Positions 48,917 to 58,756 of a stretch of 64,000 nucleotides of DNA are shown here, piece by piece (the first letter of the stretch is position 1; the number at the start of each line of letters is the position of its first letter). Source of the DNA: Streptomyces sparsogenes (GTDB taxonomy: Bacteria > Actinomycetota > Actinomycetes > Streptomycetales > Streptomycetaceae); contig NZ_MAXF01000020.1 of the NCBI RefSeq assembly GCF_001704635.1, positions 122,266-186,265 on the forward strand, given 5' to 3'. Both the position numbers and the translations under genes were made by a program. Under the pieces are notes generated by a model, which was not told where the DNA came from, did no database searches, and was given only the letters and a program-made list of their open reading frames with translations.

Positions 48917-50257
48917 ATGAACGTACGCCGCAGCGCCACGGCTCTGGCCGCCCTGGCCGCCCTGGCCGCCCTGTGCACGGCCGCCGCCCCCGCCGCGTTC
49001 GCCGACGCCTCCCCCTCCCCGAAGCCGTCCGGCCCGGCGCTGCCGAAGGGGCTGTACGGCACCAAGGACCCGCGGTTCGACGGGGTGTGGCGGCAGTCGC
49101 TCGCGCTGCTCGCCCAGGACGCCGTCGGGGTCACCCCGGCGAAGTCGGCCATCGACTGGCTGGCCGGCCAGCAGTGCGAGGACGGCGGCTTCGCCGGGTA
49201 CCGGGCCGACCCGGCCAAGGCGTGCGACCCGGAGAAGGGCGAGTTCACCGACGCGACGGCGGCGGCCGTGCAGGCGCTGGCCGCGGTCGGCGGGCGTAGC
49301 TCGGCCGTCGGGAAGGGCGTCGCCTGGCTGAAGAAGCACCAGAACGACGACGGCGGGTGGGGCATGAACCCGGGCGGTCCGAGCGACGCCAACTCCACCT
49401 CCGCCGCCGTCGGCGCCTTCGCGGCCACGGGAACGGACCCGAAGGGGGTGAAGTCGGCCAAGGGCGGCAAGACCCCGTACGACCTGCTGCTCGGCCTCCA
49501 GTTGGGGTGTGACGCGAAGAAGGGCGAGCGCGGGGCGTTCGCGTACACGGCGGACAAGGGCGGGGCCGGGGCGGCGGCCAACGACCTGGCGACGGCGGCC
49601 GCCGCGCTGGCCACCCAGGGCAAGGGCTTCGTCTTCGAGCCCGCGGGCAAGGACGACGGCAAGGCGCCCGAGCCGCTGGACTGCGGCGCGAGCAAGGGCG
49701 GTGCCAAGGACGGCGGCAAGGCCGCGGGCGGCGAGCCGGCCGGGGTGGCGGAGGCCGGGCAGGCCGCCGCCGCGTATCTGGCGGACACCATGGCCGAGCA
49801 CGGCCGCCACCTGCCGTCCTCGATGCCGGGCGCCAAGGACCAGCCGGACTTCGGCGGCACGGCGGACGCGATCATCGCGCTGGCCGCCGGGGAGCACAGC
49901 GCGACCGCGGCCAAGCCCCTTCAGTGGCTGCAGAGCGAGAAGAACGGCGCGCTGGCCTGGGCGAAGGGCGACCCGGGGGCGCTGGGCAAGCTGGTGCTCG
50001 CGGCGCACGCGGCGGGCGCGGATCCGCGCAGCTTCGGCGGTGTGGACCTCGTCCAGCGGCTGAACGCCACGGGTCCGAAGCCGGAGTCGGTGTCCGCGTC
50101 CGGGTCGCAGGCGGACGCGGGCAAGGACGCGGACGGGGAGAAGAAGGACGACGACAAGGGGGGTGTCGGTGGCGTCTGGTGGACGGTGGGCGTGTTCATG
50201 GTGGCGGGCATCGGCATCGGCTTCCTGCTGAGCGGCCGGAAGAAGCAGCAGCTCTGA
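48917..50257 (+). CDS. Surface alpha-toroid protein, intrinsic-factor/transcobalamin-like (putative B12 capture)
   Basis: A 446-residue protein. The signal peptide ends near AAPAAFADA. The body shows prenyltransferase-like helical repeats with QQCEDGGFAGY, KKHQNDDGGWGMNPGG and similar QDGG turns. A charged linker leads to a C-terminal transmembrane helix (VWWTVGVFMVAGIGIGFLLSG) and a KKQQL tail. Vertebrate transcobalamin and intrinsic factor share this alpha6/alpha6 barrel. Its position directly under the B12 riboswitch and in an ECF transporter operon suggests it binds cobalamin outside the membrane. ATG 48917 has GAGAGG upstream. It overlaps the next gene by one base. Confidence 0.8.
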   Translation: MNVRRSATALAALAALAALCTAAAPAAFADASPSPKPSGPALPKGLYGTKDPRFDGVWRQSLALLAQDAVGVTPAKSAIDWLAGQQCEDGGFAGYRADPAKACDPEKGEFTDATAAAVQALAAVGGRSSAVGKGVAWLKKHQNDDGGWGMNPGGPSDANSTSAAVGAFAATGTDPKGVKSAKGGKTPYDLLLGLQLGCDAKKGERGAFAYTADKGGAGAAANDLATAAAALATQGKGFVFEPAGKDDGKAPEPLDCGASKGGAKDGGKAAGGEPAGVAEAGQAAAAYLADTMAEHGRHLPSSMPGAKDQPDFGGTADAIIALAAGEHSATAAKPLQWLQSEKNGALAWAKGDPGALGKLVLAAHAAGADPRSFGGVDLVQRLNATGPKPESVSASGSQADAGKDADGEKKDDDKGGVGGVWWTVGVFMVAGIGIGFLLSGRKKQQL

Positions 50258-51030
50258 TGGGCCCGCGCGCCGCCTCCGCCCGCGTGACCTCCGCCCGCGC
50301 CGCCCTCGCCCGCGTCACTTCCGCCCGCGTGACCTCCGCCCTCGCCCGCGCCCGGGCCGCGCTCGTCTGCGCCGCCCTCGCCTGGGCCGCGCTCGCGCTC
50401 GCCGCCTCCCCCGCGCACGCCGAGGGCTATCGCTACTGGTCGTTCTGGCAGCGGGAACGGGGCGCCGACGCCTGGACGTACGCCACGCAGGGCCCGGCCA
50501 CGGCCCGGCCGGGCGACGGCGACACGGTCGGGTTCCGGTTCGCCGTGAGCGAGGACTCGCGGGACGCCGCCCGGCCGCGCGGCCCGGCCGACTTCAAGGC
50601 GATCTGCGCGGACACCCCCGCGAAGGACGGCGCCAAACGCGTCGCGGTGGTCCTGGACTTCGGCACGGCCGCCGACGCCCCCGACCACCGCACCCCGCCG
50701 AAGCCCCGTACGGAGTGCGCGCGGGTCGACGAGGACGCGAGCGCCGCGGACGCGCTGGCGGCCGTCGCGAAGCCGCTGCGCTACAACTCCGCCGCCCTGC
50801 TGTGCGCCATCGCCGGCTACCCCGCCACGGGCTGCGGGGAGCAGGTCGACGCCACCAGCCGCGGGCCGAGCGGCGGGGACGGAGCCGAGGGCGGGGACGG
50901 CGGACACGGCGGGGACACCGGGGACGGCGGCGGGGGCATCCCCTCGGCCGGGCTGATCGGCGGTCTGGCCGCCGTGGTCGCGCTGGGGGCCGCCGCCGTC
51001 TGGCAGGCGCGCCGCCACCAGCGGCGATGA
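50257..51030 (+). CDS. Membrane-anchored extracellular protein (SCO2322-family-like)
   Basis: A 257-residue protein. A long N-terminal region of repeated ARVTSARAALARVTSA units, from tandem DNA, leads into a signal peptide ending near SPAHAEG. The mature domain (YRYWSFWQRERGADAWTYATQGPATARPGDGDTVGFRFAVS) has a pair of later cysteines (AICA, TECARVD, LLCAIAGYPATGC). A Gly/Asp linker precedes a C-terminal membrane helix. It is encoded between the surface toroid protein and the ECF transporter genes, so probably part of cobalamin capture. Start TGATG overlap; end ATGA overlap. Confidence 0.78.
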   Translation: MGPRAASARVTSARAALARVTSARVTSALARARAALVCAALAWAALALAASPAHAEGYRYWSFWQRERGADAWTYATQGPATARPGDGDTVGFRFAVSEDSRDAARPRGPADFKAICADTPAKDGAKRVAVVLDFGTAADAPDHRTPPKPRTECARVDEDASAADALAAVAKPLRYNSAALLCAIAGYPATGCGEQVDATSRGPSGGDGAEGGDGGHGGDTGDGGGGIPSAGLIGGLAAVVALGAAAVWQARRHQRR

Positions 51031-52277
51031 GCGGCGCCGCCCGGCCCGCCGGACACCCGCCCACCGGGCGCCGAGCGCAGCGCTCCAGTGGCGCGCAGCG
51101 CTCCAAGGACGCCCTGTACTCCCGCGGCGCGCTGCACGCCGGGGCCTGGTGGCTGTGGGCCCTGGGGCTGGCCACGGCCGCCTCCCGCACCACCAACCCG
51201 CTGCTGCTGGGCCTGCTGGTCGCCGTCGCGGGCTATGTGGTCGCCGTGCGCCGGACGGACGCGCCATGGGCCCGCTCGTACGGCGCGTTCCTCAAGCTGG
51301 GGCTGGTGGTGCTGGCGATCCGGCTGACCTTCGCCGTGCTCCTCGGCTCGCCGATCCCCGGGACGCGTGTGCTGGTCACCCTCCCCGAAGTGCCCCTCCC
51401 CGACTGGGCGCGGGGCGTGCGGATCGGCGGCCGGGTCACCGCCGAGGGGCTGGTCTTCGCGCTGTACGACGGGCTGAAGCTGGCCACCCTGCTGGTGTGC
51501 GTCGGCGCGGCCAACGCGCTCGCCAACCCGGCCCGGCTGCTGAAGTCCCTGCCCGGCGCGCTGTACGAGGCGGGCGTGGCGGTCGTGGTGGCGATGACCT
51601 TCGCGCCGAACCTGGTGGCGGACGTCCAGCGGCTGCGGGCCGCCCGCCGGCTGCGCGGCCGCCCCGACCGCGGGGTGCGCGCGCTGCTTCAGGTGGGGCT
51701 GCCGGTCCTGGAGGGCGCGCTGGAGCGTTCGGTGGCGCTCGCGGCCGCGATGGACGCGCGCGGCTACGGCCGCACCGCCCAGGTCCCGCCCGCCGTCGCC
51801 CGCGCCACCGCCGCCCTCACCCTGGGCGGGCTGCTCGGCGTCTGCGCCGGCACATACGGACTGCTGGCGGCGCGTGGCGCGGGCTTCGGCCTGCCGGTGC
51901 TGCTGGCCGGGCTCGCCGCCGCGCTCGGCGGGCTGTGGCTGGGCGGCCGCCGCTCGGCGCGCAGCCGCTACCGCCCCGACCGGTGGGACGCGCGCGCGTG
52001 GCTGGTGTCCGGGTCCGGGGTGGCGGTCGCGGGCCTGATGATCTGGGCGGCCTCGTACGCCCCGCAGGCCCTCGACCCGCCCGCCGTCCCGCTCACCGCG
52101 CCGGTCCTGCCCCTGTGGCCCGCGGCCGGGGTGCTGGTCGGGCTGCTCCCGGCGTTCGTCGCCCCGGCGCCCGCCCGGGCCCCGCACGCCAAGAACCCCC
52201 ACAGCCCCCAGAATCCCCAGAGCCCCCAGGACCCCCAGACCACCAGCGAGGACACCGGTAAGGAGGCCACTCGATGA
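51027..52277 (+). CDS. ECF transporter T component (CbiQ/EcfT family)
   Basis: A 416-residue membrane protein with about eight hydrophobic segments. The coupling-helix signatures are AARRLRG (near 51640) and AMDARGYG (near 51755), the A-R-G motifs that dock onto ATPases. A Pro/Gln/Ser-rich tail ends it (NPHSPQNPQSPQDPQT). EcfT couples ATP hydrolysis to movement of the S component. Start ATGA overlaps the previous stop and the end overlaps the ATPase gene, so the genes are tightly coupled. The operon is under the B12 riboswitch. Confidence 0.88.
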   Translation: MSGAARPAGHPPTGRRAQRSSGAQRSKDALYSRGALHAGAWWLWALGLATAASRTTNPLLLGLLVAVAGYVVAVRRTDAPWARSYGAFLKLGLVVLAIRLTFAVLLGSPIPGTRVLVTLPEVPLPDWARGVRIGGRVTAEGLVFALYDGLKLATLLVCVGAANALANPARLLKSLPGALYEAGVAVVVAMTFAPNLVADVQRLRAARRLRGRPDRGVRALLQVGLPVLEGALERSVALAAAMDARGYGRTAQVPPAVARATAALTLGGLLGVCAGTYGLLAARGAGFGLPVLLAGLAAALGGLWLGGRRSARSRYRPDRWDARAWLVSGSGVAVAGLMIWAASYAPQALDPPAVPLTAPVLPLWPAAGVLVGLLPAFVAPAPARAPHAKNPHSPQNPQSPQDPQTTSEDTGKEATR

Positions 52278-53920
52278 TCCGCTTCGAGCAGGTGTCCGTC
52301 ACCTACGACGACGCGCCGCGACCCGCCCTCCAGGGCGTGGACCTGACCGTTCCGGAAGGGGAGCTGTGTCTGCTCGTCGGCCCCTCGGGGGTCGGCAAGT
52401 CGACACTCCTGGGCGCCGTCCCCGGCCTGGTGCCGCACTTCACGGGCGGCACGCTGCGCGGGCGGGTGACCGTGGCGGGCCGCGACACCCGCACCCACAA
52501 GCCGCGCGAACTGGCCGATGTGGTGGGCTGGGTGGGCCAGGACCCGCTGGCCCACTTCGTCACGGACACCGTGGAGGACGAGCTCGCCTACGGCATGGAG
52601 TCGCTGGGCGTCCCCCCGGACACCATGCGCCGCCGCGTCGAGGAGACCCTGGACCTGCTCGGCCTCGCCCCGCTGCGCGACCGGCCCATCGCGACCCTGT
52701 CCGGCGGGCAGCGGCAGCGGGTCGCGATCGGCTCGGTGCTCACCACGCACCCGCGCGTCCTGGTCCTCGACGAGCCGACCTCGGCGCTGGACCCGGCCGC
52801 GGCCGAGGAGGTGCTGGCGGTGCTCCAGCGGCTCGTGCACGACCTGGGCACCACCGTGCTGATGGCCGAACACCGCCTGGAGCGGGTGGTCCAGTACGCG
52901 GATCAGCTGATCCTGCTGCCCTCCCCCGGCGCGGCCCCCGTGATCGGCGACCCGGCCGGGGTGATGGCGGTCTCCCCCGTCCGGCCGCCCGTGGTCGACC
53001 TCGGCCGCCTGGCGGGCTGGTCGCCCCTCCCGCTGTCCATACGGGACGCCCGCCGCAAGGCGGCGCCGCTGCGGGAGCGCCTCGCCCCGCACACCCCGGA
53101 CGGGGCGGCGGACCTCCGGGCGGGCGAGCCCGTCGCCGAGGTGGCGCGGCTGGCCGTGCGCCACGGGCGGGTCGAGGCGCTGCGCGGGGTGGACCTCGTG
53201 GTGCGCCCGGGTGAGACGGTGGCGCTGATGGGCCGCAACGGGGCGGGAAAGTCGACCTTGCTGTCCACGCTGGTGGGGATGCACACCCCCGCCTCCGGTT
53301 CGGTGCGCCTCGGGGCCGCCGGGCCGGGCGGCGGCCCCGGGGTCGTGCCGCACCGGACCCGCCCCGCCGACCTGCTGCGCCATGTGGGCCTCGTGCCGCA
53401 GGAGCCGCGCGATCTGCTCTACGCCGACACCGTGGCGGCGGAGTGCGAGGCCGCCGACCGGGACGCGGGCGCGGCCCCGGGGAGCTGCCGGGAGCTGGTC
53501 GGCCGGCTGCTGCCCGGCGTGGCGGACTCGGCGCACCCCCGTGACCTGTCCGAGGGCCAGCGGCTCGCGCTCGCGCTCGCGGTCGTCCTCACCGCGCGCC
53601 CGCCGCTGCTGCTGCTCGACGAGCCGACCCGCGGCCTGGACTACGCGGCGAAGGCGCGCCTGGTCGAGATCCTGCGCGGGCTGGCCGCGGAGGGCCATGC
53701 GACCGTGCTGGCCACGCACGACGTGGAGCTGGCCGCCGAACTCGCCCACCGGGTGGTGATCCTGGCCGACGGGGAGGTGGTGGCCGACGGCCCGACGGCG
53801 CGGGTGGTGGTGTCCTCCCCGGCGTTCGCCCCGCAGGTCTCCAAGGTGCTGGCGCCGCAGCCGTGGCTGACGGTCCGACAGGTACGGCGGGCCCTGGGCG
53901 AAGCGGAGCGGGCCGTATGA
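52274..53920 (+). CDS. ECF transporter ATPase with two fused ABC domains (EcfA-EcfA')
   Basis: A 548-residue protein with two nucleotide-binding domains. Domain 1: GPSGVGKST, LSGGQRQRVAIGSVL, RVLVLDEPTSALDP. Domain 2: GRNGAGKST, LSEGQRLALALAVVL (degenerate signature with Glu for the second Gly), LLLLDEPTRGLDY. Both Q loops are visible (WVGQDPLAHFVTD and LVPQEPRDLLY). It energises the T and S components. It overlaps both neighbours by four bases. Confidence 0.92.
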   Translation: MIRFEQVSVTYDDAPRPALQGVDLTVPEGELCLLVGPSGVGKSTLLGAVPGLVPHFTGGTLRGRVTVAGRDTRTHKPRELADVVGWVGQDPLAHFVTDTVEDELAYGMESLGVPPDTMRRRVEETLDLLGLAPLRDRPIATLSGGQRQRVAIGSVLTTHPRVLVLDEPTSALDPAAAEEVLAVLQRLVHDLGTTVLMAEHRLERVVQYADQLILLPSPGAAPVIGDPAGVMAVSPVRPPVVDLGRLAGWSPLPLSIRDARRKAAPLRERLAPHTPDGAADLRAGEPVAEVARLAVRHGRVEALRGVDLVVRPGETVALMGRNGAGKSTLLSTLVGMHTPASGSVRLGAAGPGGGPGVVPHRTRPADLLRHVGLVPQEPRDLLYADTVAAECEAADRDAGAAPGSCRELVGRLLPGVADSAHPRDLSEGQRLALALAVVLTARPPLLLLDEPTRGLDYAAKARLVEILRGLAAEGHATVLATHDVELAAELAHRVVILADGEVVADGPTARVVVSSPAFAPQVSKVLAPQPWLTVRQVRRALGEAERAV

Positions 53921-54810
53921 CACCGGGTGGCGAGGACACGGCGCCGAACGGGGCCGGCACGGCGAAGGGGACCGGCGTGCCGAAGAGGACCGGCGCGCTG
54001 AAGGAGGCGGCCGGCGCACGCGCCATCCGCCTCGGCCCCCGCTCCGTGGCGGCGCTCGCCCTGGTGTCCGCGGTCGGCGTGGCCGCCTTCGGCTGGCCCC
54101 TGCTCGCGGACTCGGCGTCCGGGCTCGCCCACTCGGCCGACGCGCCCTGGCTGTTCGCCGCCCTGCTGCCGCTGCTGCTCGCGGTGGTCATGGCGACCAT
54201 CGCCGACACGGGCCTGGGTTCGAAGGCCGTCGCGATGCTGGGGGTGCTGGCGGCCGCCGGGGCCGCGCTGCGGCCGCTGGGCGCGGGGACGGCGGGCATC
54301 GAACCGATGTTCTTCCTGATGGTGCTGTCGGGGCGGGTCCTGGGACCGGGCTTCGGCTTCGTGCTCGGCGCGGTGTCGATGTTCGCGTCCGCGCTGCTGA
54401 CGGGCGGGGTGGGGCCGTGGATGCCGTTCCAGATGCTGTCCATGGGGTGGGTGGGCATGGGCGCGGGCCTGCTGCCGGGGGCGGAGCGGCTGCGCGGGCG
54501 GCGCGAGTTGGCGCTGCTGGCCGGGTACGGGGCGGTCGCCTCCGTGCTGTACGGCACGGTGATGAATCTGCAGGGCTGGCCGTACCTCGCGGGGATGGCC
54601 TCGGGCGTGTCGTTCGTGCCCGGCGATCCGCTGCCGCACAACCTGGCCCGCTTCGTCGCGTACTGCCTGGCCACGTCGCTCGGCTGGGACCTGCCGCGCG
54701 CGGTGGTGACGGTGGTGCTCACCCTCACCCTCGGCCGTACGGTCCTGCGGGCCCTGCGCCGGGCGACCCGCCGGGCGGCCTTCGACGCGCGGGTCTCTTT
54801 CAAGAGCTGA
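53917..54810 (+). CDS. ECF transporter S component (putative cobalamin-specific)
   Basis: A 297-residue protein. A Gly/Thr/Lys N-terminal tail of about 45 residues precedes six or so hydrophobic segments. It has the LGPGFGFVLGAVSMFASALLTGGVGPWMPFQMLSMGWVGMGAGLLPG block typical of S components (CbrT-type and related). The S component binds the vitamin. Substrate is inferred from the cobalamin riboswitch and operon. It ends the operon; a bidirectional hairpin follows. Confidence 0.85.
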   Translation: MTPGGEDTAPNGAGTAKGTGVPKRTGALKEAAGARAIRLGPRSVAALALVSAVGVAAFGWPLLADSASGLAHSADAPWLFAALLPLLLAVVMATIADTGLGSKAVAMLGVLAAAGAALRPLGAGTAGIEPMFFLMVLSGRVLGPGFGFVLGAVSMFASALLTGGVGPWMPFQMLSMGWVGMGAGLLPGAERLRGRRELALLAGYGAVASVLYGTVMNLQGWPYLAGMASGVSFVPGDPLPHNLARFVAYCLATSLGWDLPRAVVTVVLTLTLGRTVLRALRRATRRAAFDARVSFKS

Positions 54811-54845
54811 GCCAAGGCCCGAGCCAAGGCCTGAGCCAAGGCCCG

Positions 54846-54870
54846 AGGCCGGCCCGGAGGGGGCCGGCCT
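54846..54870. terminator. Bidirectional hairpin terminator
   Basis: AGGCCGGCCC (54846-54855) pairs with GGGCCGGCCT (54861-54870) between convergent genes. Three copies of GAGCCAAGGCC lie just before it. Confidence 0.7.
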
Positions 54871-54877
54871 GGTGGTC

Positions 54878-55273
54878 CTAGCCCTGGTGGTACACGTTGA
54901 CCTTCCAGTCGGCGACCCACTTGCCGTCGCCGTACTGCAGGTTGGCCGTGCACTTGTAGGTGTTGCCGTCACAGCTCAGCCCCGTGACCGGCACCGGCGC
55001 CGCCGCACTCCGCACCGAGGACGACTGTGAAGCGACACCCTGGTGGTACACGTTCACCGCCCAGTCCGCCACCCACCTCCCGTCCCCGTACTGCAGGTTG
55101 GCCGTGCACTTGTAGGTGTTGCCGTCACAGTTGAGCGCCGTGACCGGGACGGGCGCGGCGGCCCTCTCGGGCGCGGCCGCCTGCGCGCCGGCGGCGGGCG
55201 CGAGGGCGGAGGTGGTCATGAGGAGGGCTCCCAGGCCCAGGAAGGTACCGGTGAGCATGCGTCGAGCTGACAT
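54878..55273 (-). CDS. Small secreted protein with two tandem Cys-containing repeats
   Basis: A 131-residue protein. Signal peptide to about residue 33 (MLTGTFLGLGALLMTTSALAPAAGAQA). The mature part is two copies of a 42-residue unit beginning AAAPVPVT and containing CDGNTYKCTANLQYGDG, then WVADW and NVYHQG. The copies are about 90 percent identical in protein and are also clear in DNA (54880-55007 and 55030-55160). Each has two Cys, likely one disulfide. Function unknown: perhaps a cell-surface or antimicrobial-like protein. ATG 55273 has AAGGGA about 10 bases upstream. Confidence 0.8.
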   Translation of the reverse strand: MSARRMLTGTFLGLGALLMTTSALAPAAGAQAAAPERAAAPVPVTALNCDGNTYKCTANLQYGDGRWVADWAVNVYHQGVASQSSSVRSAAAPVPVTGLSCDGNTYKCTANLQYGDGKWVADWKVNVYHQG

Positions 55274-55394
55274 GTGTGTCGCTTCCCTTCGACTCGGTCG
55301 GCGTTGACCGAGGCGTAAGGAACCAGAGGCCGCTCGCGGCGGACTCGAGCCCGGGGGCGGCTGCCGCCGCGACCGGGGATGGCGGGCGGGGCCG

Positions 55395-56585
<1,191 letters not shown>

Positions 56586-56660
56586 TTAAGGGCTGGGTTC
56601 CCCTTCGGATCACTCGCCCAGCGGTATCCGCGGGGCTCCCGGCGGCGCCCGCGACGGAAC

Positions 56661-56674
56661 TGATACTTGTTCTA
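56661..56674 (-). promoter_or_regulatory. KstR-like box, thiolase side
   Basis: On the minus strand: TAGAACAAGTATCA, differing from the box at 23746 by one base. It is 96 bases upstream of the thiolase start. Confidence 0.7.
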
Positions 56675-56803
56675 GTTCCTGGGCCAGTCTGCTGAGGGCC
56701 AGCCCGGCGACGCAAGGGGCATGCACGCCCGTTATGGGCCACTCCGGCGCCCGTCGCGCGCCCGCCGGGCCGCAACAAAGGCGGGCATGGCACTTGCCAC
56801 TTG

Positions 56804-56817
56804 TAGAACCCGTTACT
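56804..56817 (+). promoter_or_regulatory. KstR-like box, P450 side
   Basis: TAGAACCCGTTACT matches TNNAACNNGTTNN with the final A missing. It is 46 bases upstream of the P450 start. Confidence 0.6.
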
Positions 56818-56862
56818 ACGTTCACCGAGACTTCTGATAGGCCGTCAGATCTGGAGTGGCCG

Positions 56863-58095
56863 ATGTCCTGTCCAGCGCTGCCCGAAGGCTTCGACTTCAC
56901 CGACCCCGACCTCTACCAGCACCGCCTGCCGCTCCCGGAGTTCGCCCTGCTGAGGCGGACCGCCCCGGTGTGCTGGATCCCCCAGCCGCACGGCATCGCG
57001 GGCTTCGACGACGACGGGTACTGGGCCGTCACCCGCCACGCCGACGTCAAAGAGGTGTCGACCAGGCCGGAAATCTTCTCCGCCAACCTAAACACCGCGA
57101 TCATCCGCTTCAACGAGCACATCCAGCGCGACCAGATCGACGTCCAGAAGCTCATCATGCTCAACATGGACCCGCCCGAACACACCCGGGTCCGCCAGAT
57201 CGTGCAGCGCGGTTTCACCCCGCGCGCCATCCGCGCGCTGGAGGACGCCCTGCGCGAGCGCGCCGCCCGGATCGTGGCCGGGGCCAGGGAGGACGGCAGC
57301 GGCGACTTCGTCACCGACGTGGCCTGCGAACTCCCCCTTCAGGCCATCGCCGAGCTGATCGGTATCCCGCAGCAGGACCGCGCCAAGATCTTCGACTGGT
57401 CGAACAAGATGGTGGCCTACGACGACCCGGAGCTGGCCATCACCGAGGAGATCGGCGCGCAGTCGGCGATGGAGCTGATCTCGTACGCCATGAACCTGGC
57501 CGCCGACCGCAAGGCCTGCCCGGCCCAGGACATCGTCAGCAAGCTGGTCGCCGCCGAGGACGAGGGCAGCCTCGGCTCGGACGAGTTCGGCTTCTTCGTG
57601 CTGGTCCTCGCGGTGGCGGGAAACGAGACCACGCGCAACGCCATCAGCCACGGCATGCACGCCTTCCTCACCCACCCCGACCAGTGGGAGCTGTTCAAGC
57701 GGGAGCGCCCGGCCACCGCCGCGGAGGAGATCGTCCGCTGGGCCACCCCGGTCATGTCCTTCCAGCGCACCGCCACCCAGGACACCGAGCTGGGCGGGCA
57801 GCGGATCGAGGCGGGCCAGCGGGTCGGCATCTTCTACTCCTCCGCCAACCACGACCCGGAGGTCTTCGACCACCCCGAGGTCTTCGACATCACCCGCGCC
57901 CCCAACCCGCACCTGGGCTTCGGCGGCGGCGGCCCGCACTTCTGCCTCGGCAAGAGCCTCGCCGAGCTGGAGATCCGCCTGATCTTCAACGCCATCGCGG
58001 ACGCCCTCCCGGACATCCGGCTCGCGGGCGACCCCAGGCGGCTGCGGTCGGCGTGGCTCAACGGGATCAAGGAGCTGCGGGTGACCTACGGCTGA
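56863..58095 (+). CDS. CYP125-like cytochrome P450 (steroid C26 monooxygenase type)
   Basis: A 410-residue P450 close to mycobacterial CYP125: LPEGFDFTDPDLYQHRLPLPEFA, DVQKLIMLNMDPPEHTRVRQIVQRGFTPRA, GSGDFVTDVACELPLQAIAELIGIPQQDR, FGFFVLVLAVAGNETTRNAISHGM (I helix), EEIVRWATPVMSFQRTA (K helix ExxR) and LGFGGGGPHFCLGKSLAE (heme Cys361). CYP125 oxidises the terminal carbon of the sterol side chain. Start ATG 56863 has GGAG 7 bases upstream. Partners in the window would be the ferredoxin, dehydrogenases and thiolase sharing its box. Confidence 0.9.
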   Translation: MSCPALPEGFDFTDPDLYQHRLPLPEFALLRRTAPVCWIPQPHGIAGFDDDGYWAVTRHADVKEVSTRPEIFSANLNTAIIRFNEHIQRDQIDVQKLIMLNMDPPEHTRVRQIVQRGFTPRAIRALEDALRERAARIVAGAREDGSGDFVTDVACELPLQAIAELIGIPQQDRAKIFDWSNKMVAYDDPELAITEEIGAQSAMELISYAMNLAADRKACPAQDIVSKLVAAEDEGSLGSDEFGFFVLVLAVAGNETTRNAISHGMHAFLTHPDQWELFKRERPATAAEEIVRWATPVMSFQRTATQDTELGGQRIEAGQRVGIFYSSANHDPEVFDHPEVFDITRAPNPHLGFGGGGPHFCLGKSLAELEIRLIFNAIADALPDIRLAGDPRRLRSAWLNGIKELRVTYG

Positions 58096-58168
58096 CCACG
58101 GGTGACCGCGGCGCGTCCCCCGCCCCGGGAGTGCCTTCCCGGCCCCGTACGGGGGCACACTGTCGGCC

Positions 58169-58756
58169 ATGAACGACACGAGCGGCATCCCCGGCGCGCA
58201 GCACGACCTCCGAAGACTCTTCGACTTCATCGCCCTCACCGCCCGGCTGCGGGAGGTCGAGCGCCCCAACAACGCCACCGCCGCGCGCAAGGAGAGCGTG
58301 GCCGAGCACTCCTGGCACCTGGCCATGGTCAGCTGGATACTGCACGCCGAGTTCGAGCGCGAGGCCGGCCACTGCCTGGACCTGACCAAGATGCTCAAGC
58401 TGTGCCTGATGCACGACCTCGTCGAACTCGACCCTTCGGGCGACGCCGCCGAGGTCCCCTTCGCCTCGCTGCCGGGACCGCTGGGGCCCGAGCTGCTGGC
58501 CCTGTGGCACGAGTACGAGGAGGGCCGTACGCCCGAGGCCTGCCTGGTCCGCGGGGTGGACCGGCTCAACCCCGCCCTGATGCGCTACCTCACCGGCCAG
58601 GGCTGGCACGACGTGCCCACCGACACCAACGCCGCCATGGACGCCGACGCCCTGGACCGGCGGCAACTGCCCCGGGTGGCCGTCAGCGAGACGCTGTGCG
58701 CGCTGTACGAGGAGATCCGCGACGCGTCGGTGCGCAGCGGGCTGCTCACCCCTTGA
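58169..58756 (+). CDS. HD-domain phosphohydrolase (YfbR/HDDC2-like)
   Basis: A 195-residue HD protein. Metal-binding His and Asp lie in ESVAEHSWHLAMV and KLCLMHDLVELDPSGD. Family members are 5'-deoxynucleotidases that dephosphorylate dNMPs. ATG 58169; there is no strong ribosome site. The last 11 bases overlap the convergent SOD-like gene. Confidence 0.85.
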   Translation: MNDTSGIPGAQHDLRRLFDFIALTARLREVERPNNATAARKESVAEHSWHLAMVSWILHAEFEREAGHCLDLTKMLKLCLMHDLVELDPSGDAAEVPFASLPGPLGPELLALWHEYEEGRTPEACLVRGVDRLNPALMRYLTGQGWHDVPTDTNAAMDADALDRRQLPRVAVSETLCALYEEIRDASVRSGLLTP

